The translations under genes were made by a program, and so were the position numbers. From Candidatus Omnitrophota bacterium (GTDB taxonomy: Bacteria; Omnitrophota; Omnitrophia; Omnitrophales; JACROU01): a DNA stretch of 59,765 nucleotides. Where the stretch lies: contig JACROU010000047.1 of assembly GCA_016214265.1 (NCBI GenBank), forward strand, positions 1 to 59,765, written 5' to 3'. Of the stretch, positions 26,008-35,300 are shown one piece after another; the stretch's first letter is position 1, and every line of letters begins with the position of its first letter. A model generated the notes under the pieces. That model did not search any database, was not told the DNA's origin, and saw only the letters and a program-made list of their open reading frames with translations.

Positions 26008-28725
26008 ATGAGCAAATACTCGCTTCGTTTATTCTTGGCAATTCTCATCTCGGTGGGATTATGCGCCAAGCCAATGATTATTTGGGCCGCAACGGAAAAG
26101 ACTGAATCAGCAAAACAGACCGTCACTGAGGCTGCCAGCAGCCTTGTTTCAGGCGAAAACAAAAATCTGGTCCCTGCCGAAGCAAACGCATCTGCTACTA
26201 ATAAAATCACTGAGCCAAGCAAAGACATTAAAAAAATTGACAAAAAAACGAATGCTTCGGAATCGGTAACAATACCTCATTCAGAAAATTCTGTTACAAA
26301 CACCTCTGATTCAAAAACCATACAAAAAGCGGCTGACAAAACGCACCCGCCTAATAATGTTTCTGACACCGAAACGCTTGTTCAAGTGAAAAAAGACTCT
26401 GCCAGTATCCCGTTAGAATATTCCGCAAAAAAGATTGATAGCAGCAACACATCCCCAGCGGCAACAGAACAAAAACCCGCTCAATTGCCCGAAGAAATTT
26501 CCGCCTTAAAATTCGAACCCCTTCAAACATTTGACGTGAATTCATTTTTTCTGATCGCAGAGTTGCAAAAAATTCCGAACAGGAAAGAGGAAGAAAAGAC
26601 AGCTCTGGAAAAACCCAAGGAAGCCTCGGCAGTAAAAGCAGAACCTTCGAAAAACAATGAGGCGACAGCAGAAAAATCCATCAAAGTGGCTTCTGATGAA
26701 AAATCGATAGAAAAGAAAGAACCCCCTAAAAAAATTAAGCCGGGTGAAAGATTCAATAAAATTGTCAGATACATTCCTGAGGGACGCTACGCAGGACGTT
26801 TTATTTCCGTTGACGGCGACAATCAAAAATTCCGCGCTCATCAGTGGACAAAAGAGGGGTATGGCCAGAATGTGAACGATTTCACAATCAAATACGGAAA
26901 ACCGGAAAAAACATCCGCTTCCGTGACAGGACGCGCTTCCATTTTGGACGAAAAATACCGGGGTAACGCCAGCGTGCGGAAAAACAATTTGGGTTATGTC
27001 AGCGCTGATTATCAACAATTTCCTAAATACTACGACAACGTCGGTGGCGTCTATTATCCGTTCAGCCGTTATTCCGGAATGACCCTGGACAGGGATTTGA
27101 AATTGAATGTCGGAAGACTTTATGTAGAAGCCGGCCTTGAGAAAAAACACTGGCCCAATCTGACCGCGGCGTACGGACTTGATTTCAAAGATGGGGAGAA
27201 ATCCCGGCTTGCTTGGGGTGCCGTGCGCGAAAACAGCATCAGGCGTAACATCAGTCCCAGTTGGCAGGAAATTAATGAAATTTCACAAAGTTTCTCGCTT
27301 AAAGACAAATTCAAACTCCTGGGCTTCGACATGAAAGCCGAACAGCGTGTTGAGTTGTTTGATTCTAATCTAAAATTACACGAACAGGATTTCTCCACCA
27401 GCAACCAAGCGGACGAAAAGAAAATCATTGAGCAAATTCAGAATCCCACTACGATTTCACTGATATCAAAAATTGAAGCAGATAAATGGTTTTGGAAAGA
27501 CAAGGGCCATACTTCCACGAGTTATAAATTCAAAACCACCCGGGGAGAAGAGGATGAAAGCATAAACATATTCGACAGCACGCTTAGGCCAAGATCGTTC
27601 TCACAGTATCCAAATTATTGGAATGCCACAAGCAGCAGTGATTCCAATTCACACACGCTAACCACTCATCTTACTTTTTTCCCTAAACCCTGGCTGGATG
27701 TGGACACAAAAATCTCGGGCGAGCTTTCTGATAATTCTAATGACGCCACATATCCCATTGAGGCCTCTGATCCGCCAAACCAGATTATTGACCGAACTAC
27801 TTTAATTTCTTCGGATAGAAATACAAAGCGGCTCGGGGAAAGTATTGGTGTTACATTCAAAAAAATTCCGAACACCTCTATTTACGGGGAATTCGGTTTT
27901 GAACAGGGTCTGATCAATTTAAGCGAAAAAAGCAACAGCACCCCCGGTCAAACAGCTTCAGATATCCGGGACATTTTCTTCAGAGATACCGACATGGCCA
28001 CTATTGCCACAGTCTGGACAGCGGGCGCTAATTGCTCCCCGGTCAAGTTTTTGAATCTGAATTCACAATTTAAATTCCGGCAGGAAATTAATGATTTCAC
28101 TAACACCAAAACGACCCCGATAGCTGGCACGGCTTATTCTGCGTTTTTTGATTCGATGAACGTCAACACAATATCGCTCAGCAATCGGGCTACGATTCCA
28201 ATCTTCAGCTGGTTACAACCGTCTCTGCGGCACGAAATGCTCAACTCGGATTATTTCACTGCTGCCCAGGGATTTTCGGATGTGGAGTCGAATTATTTTG
28301 TCAATATCTACACCGTCGATTTAATGCTTCGTCCTCTTAAAAATCTTTATGTGATGGGCTTTTATTCAAAACAAAATTCTATCGGCAAAACACCCACCAT
28401 CACGCTATTTCAAAATTCATTCGCTTCGGATATTGATACCTGGTCGGCAAACTGCACCTATTCACCTCTGCCTTACTTAGCCATTAAACCGGAGTTTACT
28501 TATTCGATCGCCAAAAATTATAACGATTTTGTTTCAACCGGACTCCCTCTGGGGTCCGCATTCGAACGATTAGGCTGGAAACTCGGAATAAAATGGTCGC
28601 TAAACAAAACTATTTCCATTGAACCTAGATACGTTTTTTACCGATATTTGCCAAACGCACATGCCGAGGCAGGGGATTACACCGTAAATGCTATTGAATG
28701 TGCGGTGAATATTGCCTGGGCATAA
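26008..28725 (+). CDS. MtrB/PioB-like outer-membrane beta-barrel of a porin-cytochrome conduit
   Basis: About 905 aa from the ATG at 26008. Residues 1-31 are a signal peptide (LRLFLAILISVGLC ... IIWA). Residues about 32-240 are low complexity and rich in Lys, Glu, Ser, Thr and Ala. From about 246 the sequence has the alternating aromatic/polar strands of a large barrel (RYAGRF, GYVSADYQQFPKYYDNVGG, TAAYGLDFKDGEKS) as in MtrB/PioB proteins. These barrels sheath a multihaem cytochrome across the outer membrane; the next gene, 12 nt downstream, encodes exactly such a cytochrome. The N-terminal CxxC of Shewanella MtrB is absent. Assignment rests on context plus fold pattern. Confidence 0.75.
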   Translation: MSKYSLRLFLAILISVGLCAKPMIIWAATEKTESAKQTVTEAASSLVSGENKNLVPAEANASATNKITEPSKDIKKIDKKTNASESVTIPHSENSVTNTSDSKTIQKAADKTHPPNNVSDTETLVQVKKDSASIPLEYSAKKIDSSNTSPAATEQKPAQLPEEISALKFEPLQTFDVNSFFLIAELQKIPNRKEEEKTALEKPKEASAVKAEPSKNNEATAEKSIKVASDEKSIEKKEPPKKIKPGERFNKIVRYIPEGRYAGRFISVDGDNQKFRAHQWTKEGYGQNVNDFTIKYGKPEKTSASVTGRASILDEKYRGNASVRKNNLGYVSADYQQFPKYYDNVGGVYYPFSRYSGMTLDRDLKLNVGRLYVEAGLEKKHWPNLTAAYGLDFKDGEKSRLAWGAVRENSIRRNISPSWQEINEISQSFSLKDKFKLLGFDMKAEQRVELFDSNLKLHEQDFSTSNQADEKKIIEQIQNPTTISLISKIEADKWFWKDKGHTSTSYKFKTTRGEEDESINIFDSTLRPRSFSQYPNYWNATSSSDSNSHTLTTHLTFFPKPWLDVDTKISGELSDNSNDATYPIEASDPPNQIIDRTTLISSDRNTKRLGESIGVTFKKIPNTSIYGEFGFEQGLINLSEKSNSTPGQTASDIRDIFFRDTDMATIATVWTAGANCSPVKFLNLNSQFKFRQEINDFTNTKTTPIAGTAYSAFFDSMNVNTISLSNRATIPIFSWLQPSLRHEMLNSDYFTAAQGFSDVESNYFVNIYTVDLMLRPLKNLYVMGFYSKQNSIGKTPTITLFQNSFASDIDTWSANCTYSPLPYLAIKPEFTYSIAKNYNDFVSTGLPLGSAFERLGWKLGIKWSLNKTISIEPRYVFYRYLPNAHAEAGDYTVNAIECAVNIAWA

Positions 28726-28737
28726 ATAAGGACTGTT

Positions 28738-29715
28738 ATGAAAAATAAAATTTTGTACTTTTTTGCTCTAATTGCCGGAATGCTTTTCTGTTTGAGTGAT
28801 GCCAAATGGGCTTCGGCTGAAACGATTGAAGAAGTCTTGAAGGCAAATGATATTGAAGATGCCCAATATGTCGGCACCGAAACCTGCGAAATGTGTCATT
28901 CAGACGTCGTGAAAAATTTCAAACTTACATCACACCGGAGAGTCACCATCGCGGGGAAAAACACCAAAATCGAAGGCTGTGAAACCTGTCACGGGCCGGG
29001 AAGTTTACACGCGGACGCCGGGGGCGGTGTCGGAGTTAAAATTATCAACCCCAAAAAAGATTCTTCGATCTGCTTTACCTGTCACACAGAAAAGCGGACA
29101 GAATTTCAATATCCTTTTCACCATCCCGTTCTGGAAGGTGAGATGAGTTGTATGGACTGCCATGACATTCACGGTGAAAAAGGAAAAGAGCGCATGTCGC
29201 CCTCACCGGAAAGCATTAATGAAGTCTGCTTCAAATGTCACAAAGATAAGAACGGGCCATTCACTTTTGAACACGAAGCGATGCGACAGGGGTGTAACAG
29301 CTGCCATCAGGTGCACGGCTCGGTGAATGATAAAATGCTCACAGTCCGTGATAACATGCTTTGCCTGCGTTGTCACACTCAAACCAATTTTCCAACAATC
29401 GGGGGATTCAATCATGGAGGTTTCACTCAAACCAATTGTTCCGCGTCTGGCTGTCATCCAACTAATATCAGCACAGTTCATCACGGGAAAGGAATCTCGT
29501 GTGACAATTGCCACTCAGTACACGGTTCCAGTTTTGGAGGGGGCGGAGCACTCTTCGGCGGCGGTTTAACCAGCGGAACCACTACGCCATGTTTAAGTTG
29601 TCATACCAATCTGAGCGGACAGGCACATAATTTTCTTTCTTCGGGAACCTGCTTCAGCTCGGGCTGTCACACGGCAGTTCACGGCTCAAACTTTGACAAG
29701 CATCTGCGCTCATAG
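28738..29715 (+). CDS. MtrA/DmsE-like multihaem c-type cytochrome (11 haem motifs)
   Basis: A 325-aa periplasmic cytochrome with signal peptide (residues 1-27, cleavage after ASA). Nine CxxCH motifs start at Cys50, 81, 112, 138, 164, 186, 209, 255 and 285, and two CX4CH motifs start at Cys234 (CSASGCH) and Cys305 (CFSSGCH). Many further His residues (HHP, HRR, VHG) can serve as distal ligands. Decahaem MtrA and DmsE proteins carry electrons from periplasm to cell surface inside an MtrB barrel. Here up to eleven haems are possible, and a Gly-rich loop (about 265-280) separates the last two sites. The two genes form one operon. Confidence 0.88.
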   Translation: MKNKILYFFALIAGMLFCLSDAKWASAETIEEVLKANDIEDAQYVGTETCEMCHSDVVKNFKLTSHRRVTIAGKNTKIEGCETCHGPGSLHADAGGGVGVKIINPKKDSSICFTCHTEKRTEFQYPFHHPVLEGEMSCMDCHDIHGEKGKERMSPSPESINEVCFKCHKDKNGPFTFEHEAMRQGCNSCHQVHGSVNDKMLTVRDNMLCLRCHTQTNFPTIGGFNHGGFTQTNCSASGCHPTNISTVHHGKGISCDNCHSVHGSSFGGGGALFGGGLTSGTTTPCLSCHTNLSGQAHNFLSSGTCFSSGCHTAVHGSNFDKHLRS

Positions 29716-29719
29716 CATG

Positions 29720-29725
29720 TATAAT
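29720..29725 (+). promoter_or_regulatory. Possible malQ -10 element
   Basis: A perfect TATAAT lies 23 nt before the malQ ATG. A perfect TTGACA (29693-29698) is present, but 21 nt away, too far for a strong promoter. Weak call; malQ may also be read from the cytochrome operon. Confidence 0.35.
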
Positions 29726-29747
29726 GCCGCTTTCACTGGGAGGGTAA

Positions 29748-31574
29748 ATGTCAAACGAATATGAATTTCTTCTGGGCGGCGGATGTCAAAATCATTGGAA
29801 AAAAATCGGTATTAAAAAACGCTCAGGTCTCATCGCTCCTCTTTTTTCAATTTACTCAAAACAAACTATTGGTATTGGCGAAATCCCAGATCTAAAACTT
29901 CTTGTCGACTGGTGCAGACAAACTAATCAGTCTATCATTCAACTTCTCCCCATGAATGATGTCGGATTCGAATTCCGGCCGTACGATGCCCAAAGCACGT
30001 TCGCGCTCGATCCAATGTATCTTTCGCTTGAGCAGCTGGCCCATTTTGAAATTAAACCATTCCAAAATCAGATTCAAACTCTCAGAAAGAAATTCCCCAC
30101 TCAGGGCATTCGCGTCGATTACGGAATCAAAAAGGCCAAGCTGGAACTTCTCTGGACCATGTTTCAAAAGGGAGGACAAAAAAATTCCACTCGGCTCAGA
30201 AAATTTGTGAGCGCCAATGCCTATTGGCTAAATGATTATGCGCTATTTAAAGTCCTGAAAGAAACTCACGAGAACGCCGGCTGGCAAGATTGGCCGGAAC
30301 CTTTCAAATATCGCGAGACGAATGCGCTAAAAGAATTTGAGGGAGAAAACGCGGACCGGATCGAATTCCATGAATGGCTTCAGTGGCAGCTTTTCGAACA
30401 GTTTAAAGAAACCAAACAATTTGCGGCAAGCCAGGGCGTGCTGTTACTAGGCGATTTGCCATTTTTGGTTTCTCGCGACAGCGCCGATGTTTGGGCTCAT
30501 CAGAATTATTTTAAATTGGATTTGTCTAGCGGCGCGCCGCCCGATCTCTATTTCTCGCAGGGTCAGCGGTGGGGAATGCCACCATACCGTTGGGATGAAA
30601 TTGAAGCACACGGATTTGACTATCTGATTCAAAAACTTAAATACGCAGAAAATTTTTATGACCTTTTCCGCATTGATCATTTTGTCGGCATCTTCCGCCT
30701 TTGGACCATCGCGCTTTCCGAACCTGCTGAAAGCGGGGGGCTAAACGGGTCATTTGACCCTCAGGACGAAAAACTATGGGAAGATCATGGGCGAAAATTG
30801 GTTAACGTCATGAAATCCAACACCACAATGCTTCCCTGCGCAGAAGACCTGGGCGTCATCCCTGAATGTTCATTTCGTGTGCTTGCAGAATTCGGAATTC
30901 CCGGCATTGACATTCAGCGCTGGGTTCGGGATTGGGGAAAAACCTACAATTTCAAATCGGGAAGCGAATACCGCAAAAATTCCGTAACAACCGTTTCGAC
31001 GCATGACATGCTTCCACTCGTGGGATGGTGGATTCATGAGGCGGGAACTGTTGATGAAGCGTTGATTGAGCGACTGTGCACGTCAAAAGGAATTCATTTC
31101 GAAACTGTTAAACCGCAGCTCTTCGACCTGGAAAAATCCGGATACAAACGCCTTCGCTGGAAATCCGAGATTTCGAACATAGATGTTTTGCTTGGCATAC
31201 TTGGCAAGCGATCAGAAGAAGTTTGGGAAATCATTGATCTGCACAAGAGCTCTTTCGATGAGCGCGAAAAATTCTGGCAGTTCCTCGGATTCAAAAATGC
31301 GCCGTCGAACGATTATATGGCGCTACTCGCGAAGCAGGCTCTGCAAAATGCGCAGGCAAGCGCTTCTATCTTTAGCATCCAGCTCCTGCAAGACTGGCTT
31401 TCCCTTGGCGACAGCCTTGCCAATATTTCCCCTTGTGACCTGCGTATCAATTACCCCGGGACGATGACCGACACAAACTGGAGCTTTCGCATCCCCATCG
31501 CTTTGGAAGATTTGAAGAAACTGAAGGTAAGTAACGCCATTAGGGACATAAACTTACAGTCAGGCAGGTGTTGA
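29748..31574 (+). CDS. malQ: 4-alpha-glucanotransferase (GH77, amylomaltase)
   Basis: A 608-aa GH77 enzyme; GGGAGGG precedes the ATG. SGLIAPLFSIYSKQTIGIG at the N-terminus, LLGDLPFLVSRDSADVWAH, the FRIDHFVGIFRLW segment with the catalytic Asp, the CAEDLGVIP segment with the acid/base Glu, and TVSTHDMLPL define the active site. It moves glucan segments between alpha-1,4-glucans, recycling short oligosaccharides during glycogen or maltodextrin use. The neighbouring GH57 and galT genes support a stored-glucan role. Confidence 0.95.
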   Translation: MSNEYEFLLGGGCQNHWKKIGIKKRSGLIAPLFSIYSKQTIGIGEIPDLKLLVDWCRQTNQSIIQLLPMNDVGFEFRPYDAQSTFALDPMYLSLEQLAHFEIKPFQNQIQTLRKKFPTQGIRVDYGIKKAKLELLWTMFQKGGQKNSTRLRKFVSANAYWLNDYALFKVLKETHENAGWQDWPEPFKYRETNALKEFEGENADRIEFHEWLQWQLFEQFKETKQFAASQGVLLLGDLPFLVSRDSADVWAHQNYFKLDLSSGAPPDLYFSQGQRWGMPPYRWDEIEAHGFDYLIQKLKYAENFYDLFRIDHFVGIFRLWTIALSEPAESGGLNGSFDPQDEKLWEDHGRKLVNVMKSNTTMLPCAEDLGVIPECSFRVLAEFGIPGIDIQRWVRDWGKTYNFKSGSEYRKNSVTTVSTHDMLPLVGWWIHEAGTVDEALIERLCTSKGIHFETVKPQLFDLEKSGYKRLRWKSEISNIDVLLGILGKRSEEVWEIIDLHKSSFDEREKFWQFLGFKNAPSNDYMALLAKQALQNAQASASIFSIQLLQDWLSLGDSLANISPCDLRINYPGTMTDTNWSFRIPIALEDLKKLKVSNAIRDINLQSGRC

Positions 31575-31598
31575 CACGCCCTTGGAATCCGATAAAAT
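31571..31598 (+). promoter_or_regulatory. pgk-tpiA-secG promoter
   Basis: TTGACA (31571-31576), 16-nt spacer, TAAAAT (31593-31598). The -35 overlaps the malQ stop codon. CAAGGAAAA upstream of the pgk ATG is a usable ribosome-binding site. Confidence 0.75.
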
Positions 31599-31634
31599 GC
31601 ACTGCTTACTTAACCACTAACAAGGAAAACACCC

Positions 31635-32843
31635 ATGAAAGTAAATACCATCAAAGATCTTCCGATTAAAAATTCCCGTGTCATTATCCGCGTTGATTTC
31701 AACGTACCCATCAAAGGGGGCAAAATCAAGGACGACGCCCGTATCGTCAAGTCTCTCCCAACGATTCAATATGCTATCGAGCAAAAGGCCAAAGTCATTT
31801 TGATGTCGCACCTGGGGCGTCCTGATGGCAAGAAAAATTTGGAATACACCTTAAAACCCGTTGCCGAGCACCTTTCAGGACTTTTAAAGCAGTCCGTAAA
31901 ATTCATTGAAGACAACATTGGCCCGAACGTTGAAAAAGAAATCAACACGCTTCAGCCGGGACAAGTCGCCTTGCTCGAAAATCTTCGTTTCTACGCGCAG
32001 GAAGAAAAAAACGATTCCAAATTTGCCGAATCGCTTTCGCATTTGGCGGATTTTTACATTGATGATGCATTCGGAGCAGCCCACCGGGCGCATGCTTCGG
32101 TTGAAGGGATCACAAAATATCTTCCTTCAGCAGCTGGATTTTTGCTCGCGAAAGAAGTGGAATATTTCGAAAAAGCTCTTACGAATCCGGACCGGCCTTT
32201 TGCCGCAATTCTGGGCGGCGCTAAAGTTTCGGACAAAATCAAACTCATCGATAATCTCCTCAACAAAGTGGATCTTCTTGTTATTGGCGGAGGCATGTCC
32301 TATACATTCCAAAAAGCATTGGGATTAAACATCGGCTCATCGCTTCTGGATCAAGCGGGCATTGAAATCGCGAAGCAGGCGATGCAAAAAGCGAAAGAAA
32401 AAAACATCAAATTGCTTCTTCCGGTGGATTATGTCATCGCAAAAGAATTTAACGAAATTTCAGAATCGAAAACCACCACCGATGCCAATGTTCCCGACGG
32501 CTGGCAGGGACTCGACATTGGACCCAAAACCATAAAGCTTTTCACGGAAGCGCTGGCTCCGGCGAAAACCATTATCTGGAATGGCCCTCTAGGCGTTTTC
32601 GAAATGAAAAAATTCGAGAAGGGCTCGAAAGACGTCGCGGAATTTATCGCGAAATTAAGCGGCGTTACTAGCATCATTGGCGGTGGCGATTCAGCCAGCG
32701 CGATCAAACAATTTCATCTTGAAGACAAAATGACTCACATCTCCACGGGCGGCGGTGCATCACTGGAATATCTGGAAGGTCGTATTCTTCCCGGAGTGAA
32801 AGCGCTGGAAGTCACGGGAACTAAAAAACTATCGAAGGTATAA
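31635..32843 (+). CDS. pgk: Phosphoglycerate kinase
   Basis: A 402-aa enzyme of normal length. RVIIRVDFNVPI near the N-terminus, MSHLGRPDGKKN, DDAFGAAHRAHAS and the nucleotide-site segments ILGGAKVSDKI and IIGGGDSASAI are all present. It transfers phosphate from 1,3-bisphosphoglycerate to ADP in glycolysis. First gene of a tight operon with tpiA (4-nt gap) and secG. Confidence 0.97.
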   Translation: MKVNTIKDLPIKNSRVIIRVDFNVPIKGGKIKDDARIVKSLPTIQYAIEQKAKVILMSHLGRPDGKKNLEYTLKPVAEHLSGLLKQSVKFIEDNIGPNVEKEINTLQPGQVALLENLRFYAQEEKNDSKFAESLSHLADFYIDDAFGAAHRAHASVEGITKYLPSAAGFLLAKEVEYFEKALTNPDRPFAAILGGAKVSDKIKLIDNLLNKVDLLVIGGGMSYTFQKALGLNIGSSLLDQAGIEIAKQAMQKAKEKNIKLLLPVDYVIAKEFNEISESKTTTDANVPDGWQGLDIGPKTIKLFTEALAPAKTIIWNGPLGVFEMKKFEKGSKDVAEFIAKLSGVTSIIGGGDSASAIKQFHLEDKMTHISTGGGASLEYLEGRILPGVKALEVTGTKKLSKV

Positions 32844-32847
32844 CAAC

Positions 32848-33618
32848 ATGCGCAAACCCATGATTGCAGGCAACTGGAAGATGTATAAAACCACCCAAGA
32901 GGCAATGAATCTTGTCAACACGATCAAGGCCGGAGTCCACGCCATTTCCGATTGTGATATTGTGGTGTGTCCGCCATTCACCGCGCTGTCCAACGTCAGC
33001 CATTTACTTAACGGAAGCGGTATTTATCTTGGGGCGCAAAATATGCATTTCGAACGCGAGGGTGCTTTTACCGGAGAAATTTCGCCGGTCATGATTAAAG
33101 ACCTTGGCTGCCGCTACGTTATTCTTGGACATTCCGAAAGACGGCAATATTTCGGCGAAACCGATGAACTCATCAATAAAAAGGTAAAAGCTGCGTTAGC
33201 CTACAGTCTCATCCCGATCGTCTGCGTCGGTGAAACTTTAGCGGAGAGGGAATCGGGCAGCGCGAAAGAAACCGTCAGAAAACAATTCGAGGGTACTTTC
33301 AAAGATTTAACTTCCGATCAATTTGAAAAATTCGTGATTGCCTACGAGCCCGTCTGGGCCATCGGCACCGGAAAAACAGCGTCTCCGGAACAGGCGCAGG
33401 AAATGCACGAATTTATCCGCGACCTGATTTCTAAAAGAACCAATAAAGATATTTCTTCAAAAATCCGTATTCTTTATGGCGGCAGTGTGAAGCCCGAAAA
33501 CATTTCGGGTATTATGGCTCAACCGGATGTCGACGGAGGTTTGGTTGGGGGCGCCTGTTTAAAAGGCGAGTCCTTCATTCAAATTATTCAGGGAACTAGT
33601 CCCGTAAAAACAAAGTGA
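32848..33618 (+). CDS. tpiA: Triosephosphate isomerase
   Basis: A 256-aa TIM barrel. AGNWKMYKT gives the catalytic Lys, GHSERRQYFGE the electrophilic His, and AYEPVWAIGTGKTA the catalytic Glu and mobile loop 6; LYGGSVKPEN binds phosphate. Interconverts dihydroxyacetone phosphate and glyceraldehyde-3-phosphate. pgk-tpiA-secG is a common bacterial order. Confidence 0.97.
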   Translation: MRKPMIAGNWKMYKTTQEAMNLVNTIKAGVHAISDCDIVVCPPFTALSNVSHLLNGSGIYLGAQNMHFEREGAFTGEISPVMIKDLGCRYVILGHSERRQYFGETDELINKKVKAALAYSLIPIVCVGETLAERESGSAKETVRKQFEGTFKDLTSDQFEKFVIAYEPVWAIGTGKTASPEQAQEMHEFIRDLISKRTNKDISSKIRILYGGSVKPENISGIMAQPDVDGGLVGGACLKGESFIQIIQGTSPVKTK

Positions 33619-33628
33619 GAAAACACCA

Positions 33629-34099
33629 ATGACCATTTTATTAATCGTTTTACATATCATCGTTTGCTTAGTTCTTGTTCTCGTCATTCTTCTTCAGGCG
33701 GGAAGGGGTCAGGGTATGGGGGGCACCAGCCTGGGATTTGGAGGAAGCGTTCAAACCTTATTCGGCACCAAAGCCGGTGATTTCTTAACCAAAGCTACAT
33801 CCGTTTCCGCAATTGTCTTTTTGATCACATGCATTTCGCTGGATATTATTGAAGCCCGCAAGGCCCGCTCCATCATTCAGGCGCCGGGTGAGAAAGCCGT
33901 GTCGAAAGAAGATATCGCAAAAATTAAAGAAGCTCTCGAAAAATTAAAACTGGAAGCGGCCCAGCAGAAAACTCAAAACCCAGCCGCGGCACCGGCAACC
34001 ACTGCCGTATCTTCAGCAGCCGCGCCGACAACAACACAAGCTCCTCCGGCCGCAGCACCAATAGCAACCCCGGAAACATCTAAGCCTCAAGCAAAATAA
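33629..34099 (+). CDS. secG: Preprotein translocase subunit SecG with long Ala/Pro tail
   Basis: A 156-aa protein. Two transmembrane helices (residues 2-22 and about 52-72) surround the cytoplasmic loop GRGQGMGGTSLGFGGSVQTLFG, the SecG hallmark. It assists SecYE in protein export. SecG is usually 70-110 residues; the extra C-terminal half here is a short helix rich in Lys/Glu followed by an Ala/Pro/Thr-rich low-complexity tail. Confidence 0.93.
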   Translation: MTILLIVLHIIVCLVLVLVILLQAGRGQGMGGTSLGFGGSVQTLFGTKAGDFLTKATSVSAIVFLITCISLDIIEARKARSIIQAPGEKAVSKEDIAKIKEALEKLKLEAAQQKTQNPAAAPATTAVSSAAAPTTTQAPPAAAPIATPETSKPQAK

Positions 34100-34101
34100 C
34101 C

Positions 34102-35268
34102 GTGCTTGATAAATCAACCGCACGTTTAGCCAGTCTTGTTTATTTTGTACAGGGGGCGCTTGGTATCACTGCAGTTGCGTTGCCGCTGTATCTTAAACAT
34201 CTGGGATTTTCAATCACTCAAATCGCTTATCTGAGTTCGTTCAGCGCGTTCCCCTGGTTTTTGAAAATTATTTATGGCGCTATTTCAGACAGTCTTCCAA
34301 TCTTCGGACTTCGTCGAAAACCATACCTCGTAATTAGTTCACTGATTGCCGCATCCGGATGGCTCATTCTGGCATTAAAACCCACTGGATTTTATAGTCT
34401 TCTGGCTATCTTAAGTCTGGTCAATGTCGGATTTGCTGCAACGGACGTCATTACTGACGGACTGATCGTTGAAAAATCAGACAAGGAAACTGTCGGCAAG
34501 TATCAAAGTCTTTGTTGGGGCTTTCGAAGTCTAGGGTCAATCATCAGCGGAATTGGAGGAGGACTGCTCGCCAGAGCACTCCCATATCATGAGGTATTCG
34601 CCATTGCTGCACTACTGCCTTTCATCACTATGATTTTTTCAATATTCATCCATGAAGAAAAACCCGTGGAAAAGGAAAAATTGATTTGGGAACCTATTTG
34701 GAGAAGTTTGAAACTTTTAGTAGGCAATCAAATCCTGATTTTTTCATTCGTGCTAATTATCGTTGCATTTTCTGCCAGCTTTGGAACACCCTATTTTTTT
34801 TATTTGAAAGAGCAGTTGAAATTTTCCGAAGATTCGCTGGGACTCTTGACCAGTATCAGTTGGATGGGGACAATTCTGGGTGCTTATATTTACGGGAAAT
34901 TCCTGTCTCAGATCAATCTGGCCACGTTGATGCTAATTGGCATCATCATCAATCTGATCAACACTCTGGCATGTTTGTGGGTGTTTAATTTCACAAGTGC
35001 CGCAATTATTTTTTCCATCAGCGGAGTATTTGCCTATATCACCTTTCTTCCTCTACTATCAGCCTGCGCAAAATTAACGCACGGCACGGGAGTGGAAGGG
35101 TGCCTTTTTGCTGTATTGATGAGCATTCACAATTTCGGAAATATTTTATCGGGTATCATTGGAGGCGCTATTTACCCCCAAATCGGTTTAACCGCACTAA
35201 TCATTGGAACCGGTATTTTGGGGCTTACCGCAATTCCTTTTATTCTCAAATTGAAAAGTCTGGCTTAA
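34102..35268 (+). CDS. MFS transporter of the BT1 (folate/biopterin) type
   Basis: A 388-aa protein with about eleven to twelve hydrophobic helices, starting at a GTG 2 nt after secG. FLKIIYGAISDSLPIFGLRRKPYL between helices 2 and 3 and ATDVITDGLIVEKS are typical of the BT1 branch of the major facilitator superfamily, whose known members carry folates or pterins in eukaryotes and cyanobacteria. The bacterial substrate here is unknown; AmpG-like carriers are an alternative. Confidence 0.75.
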   Translation: MLDKSTARLASLVYFVQGALGITAVALPLYLKHLGFSITQIAYLSSFSAFPWFLKIIYGAISDSLPIFGLRRKPYLVISSLIAASGWLILALKPTGFYSLLAILSLVNVGFAATDVITDGLIVEKSDKETVGKYQSLCWGFRSLGSIISGIGGGLLARALPYHEVFAIAALLPFITMIFSIFIHEEKPVEKEKLIWEPIWRSLKLLVGNQILIFSFVLIIVAFSASFGTPYFFYLKEQLKFSEDSLGLLTSISWMGTILGAYIYGKFLSQINLATLMLIGIIINLINTLACLWVFNFTSAAIIFSISGVFAYITFLPLLSACAKLTHGTGVEGCLFAVLMSIHNFGNILSGIIGGAIYPQIGLTALIIGTGILGLTAIPFILKLKSLA

Positions 35269-35300
35269 AGAGTAGAATTATTCATTCACCAGGAGGACAT

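Noticed and set aside
26542-27150. 202-codon minus-strand frame inside the barrel gene
   Set aside because: Low-complexity Phe/Arg-rich translation that mirrors the Lys/Glu-rich coding strand; no start signal.
29693-29725. Consensus TTGACA and TATAAT as a strong malQ promoter
   Set aside because: The spacer is 21 nt, outside the normal 15-19; only the -10 is kept as a weak call.
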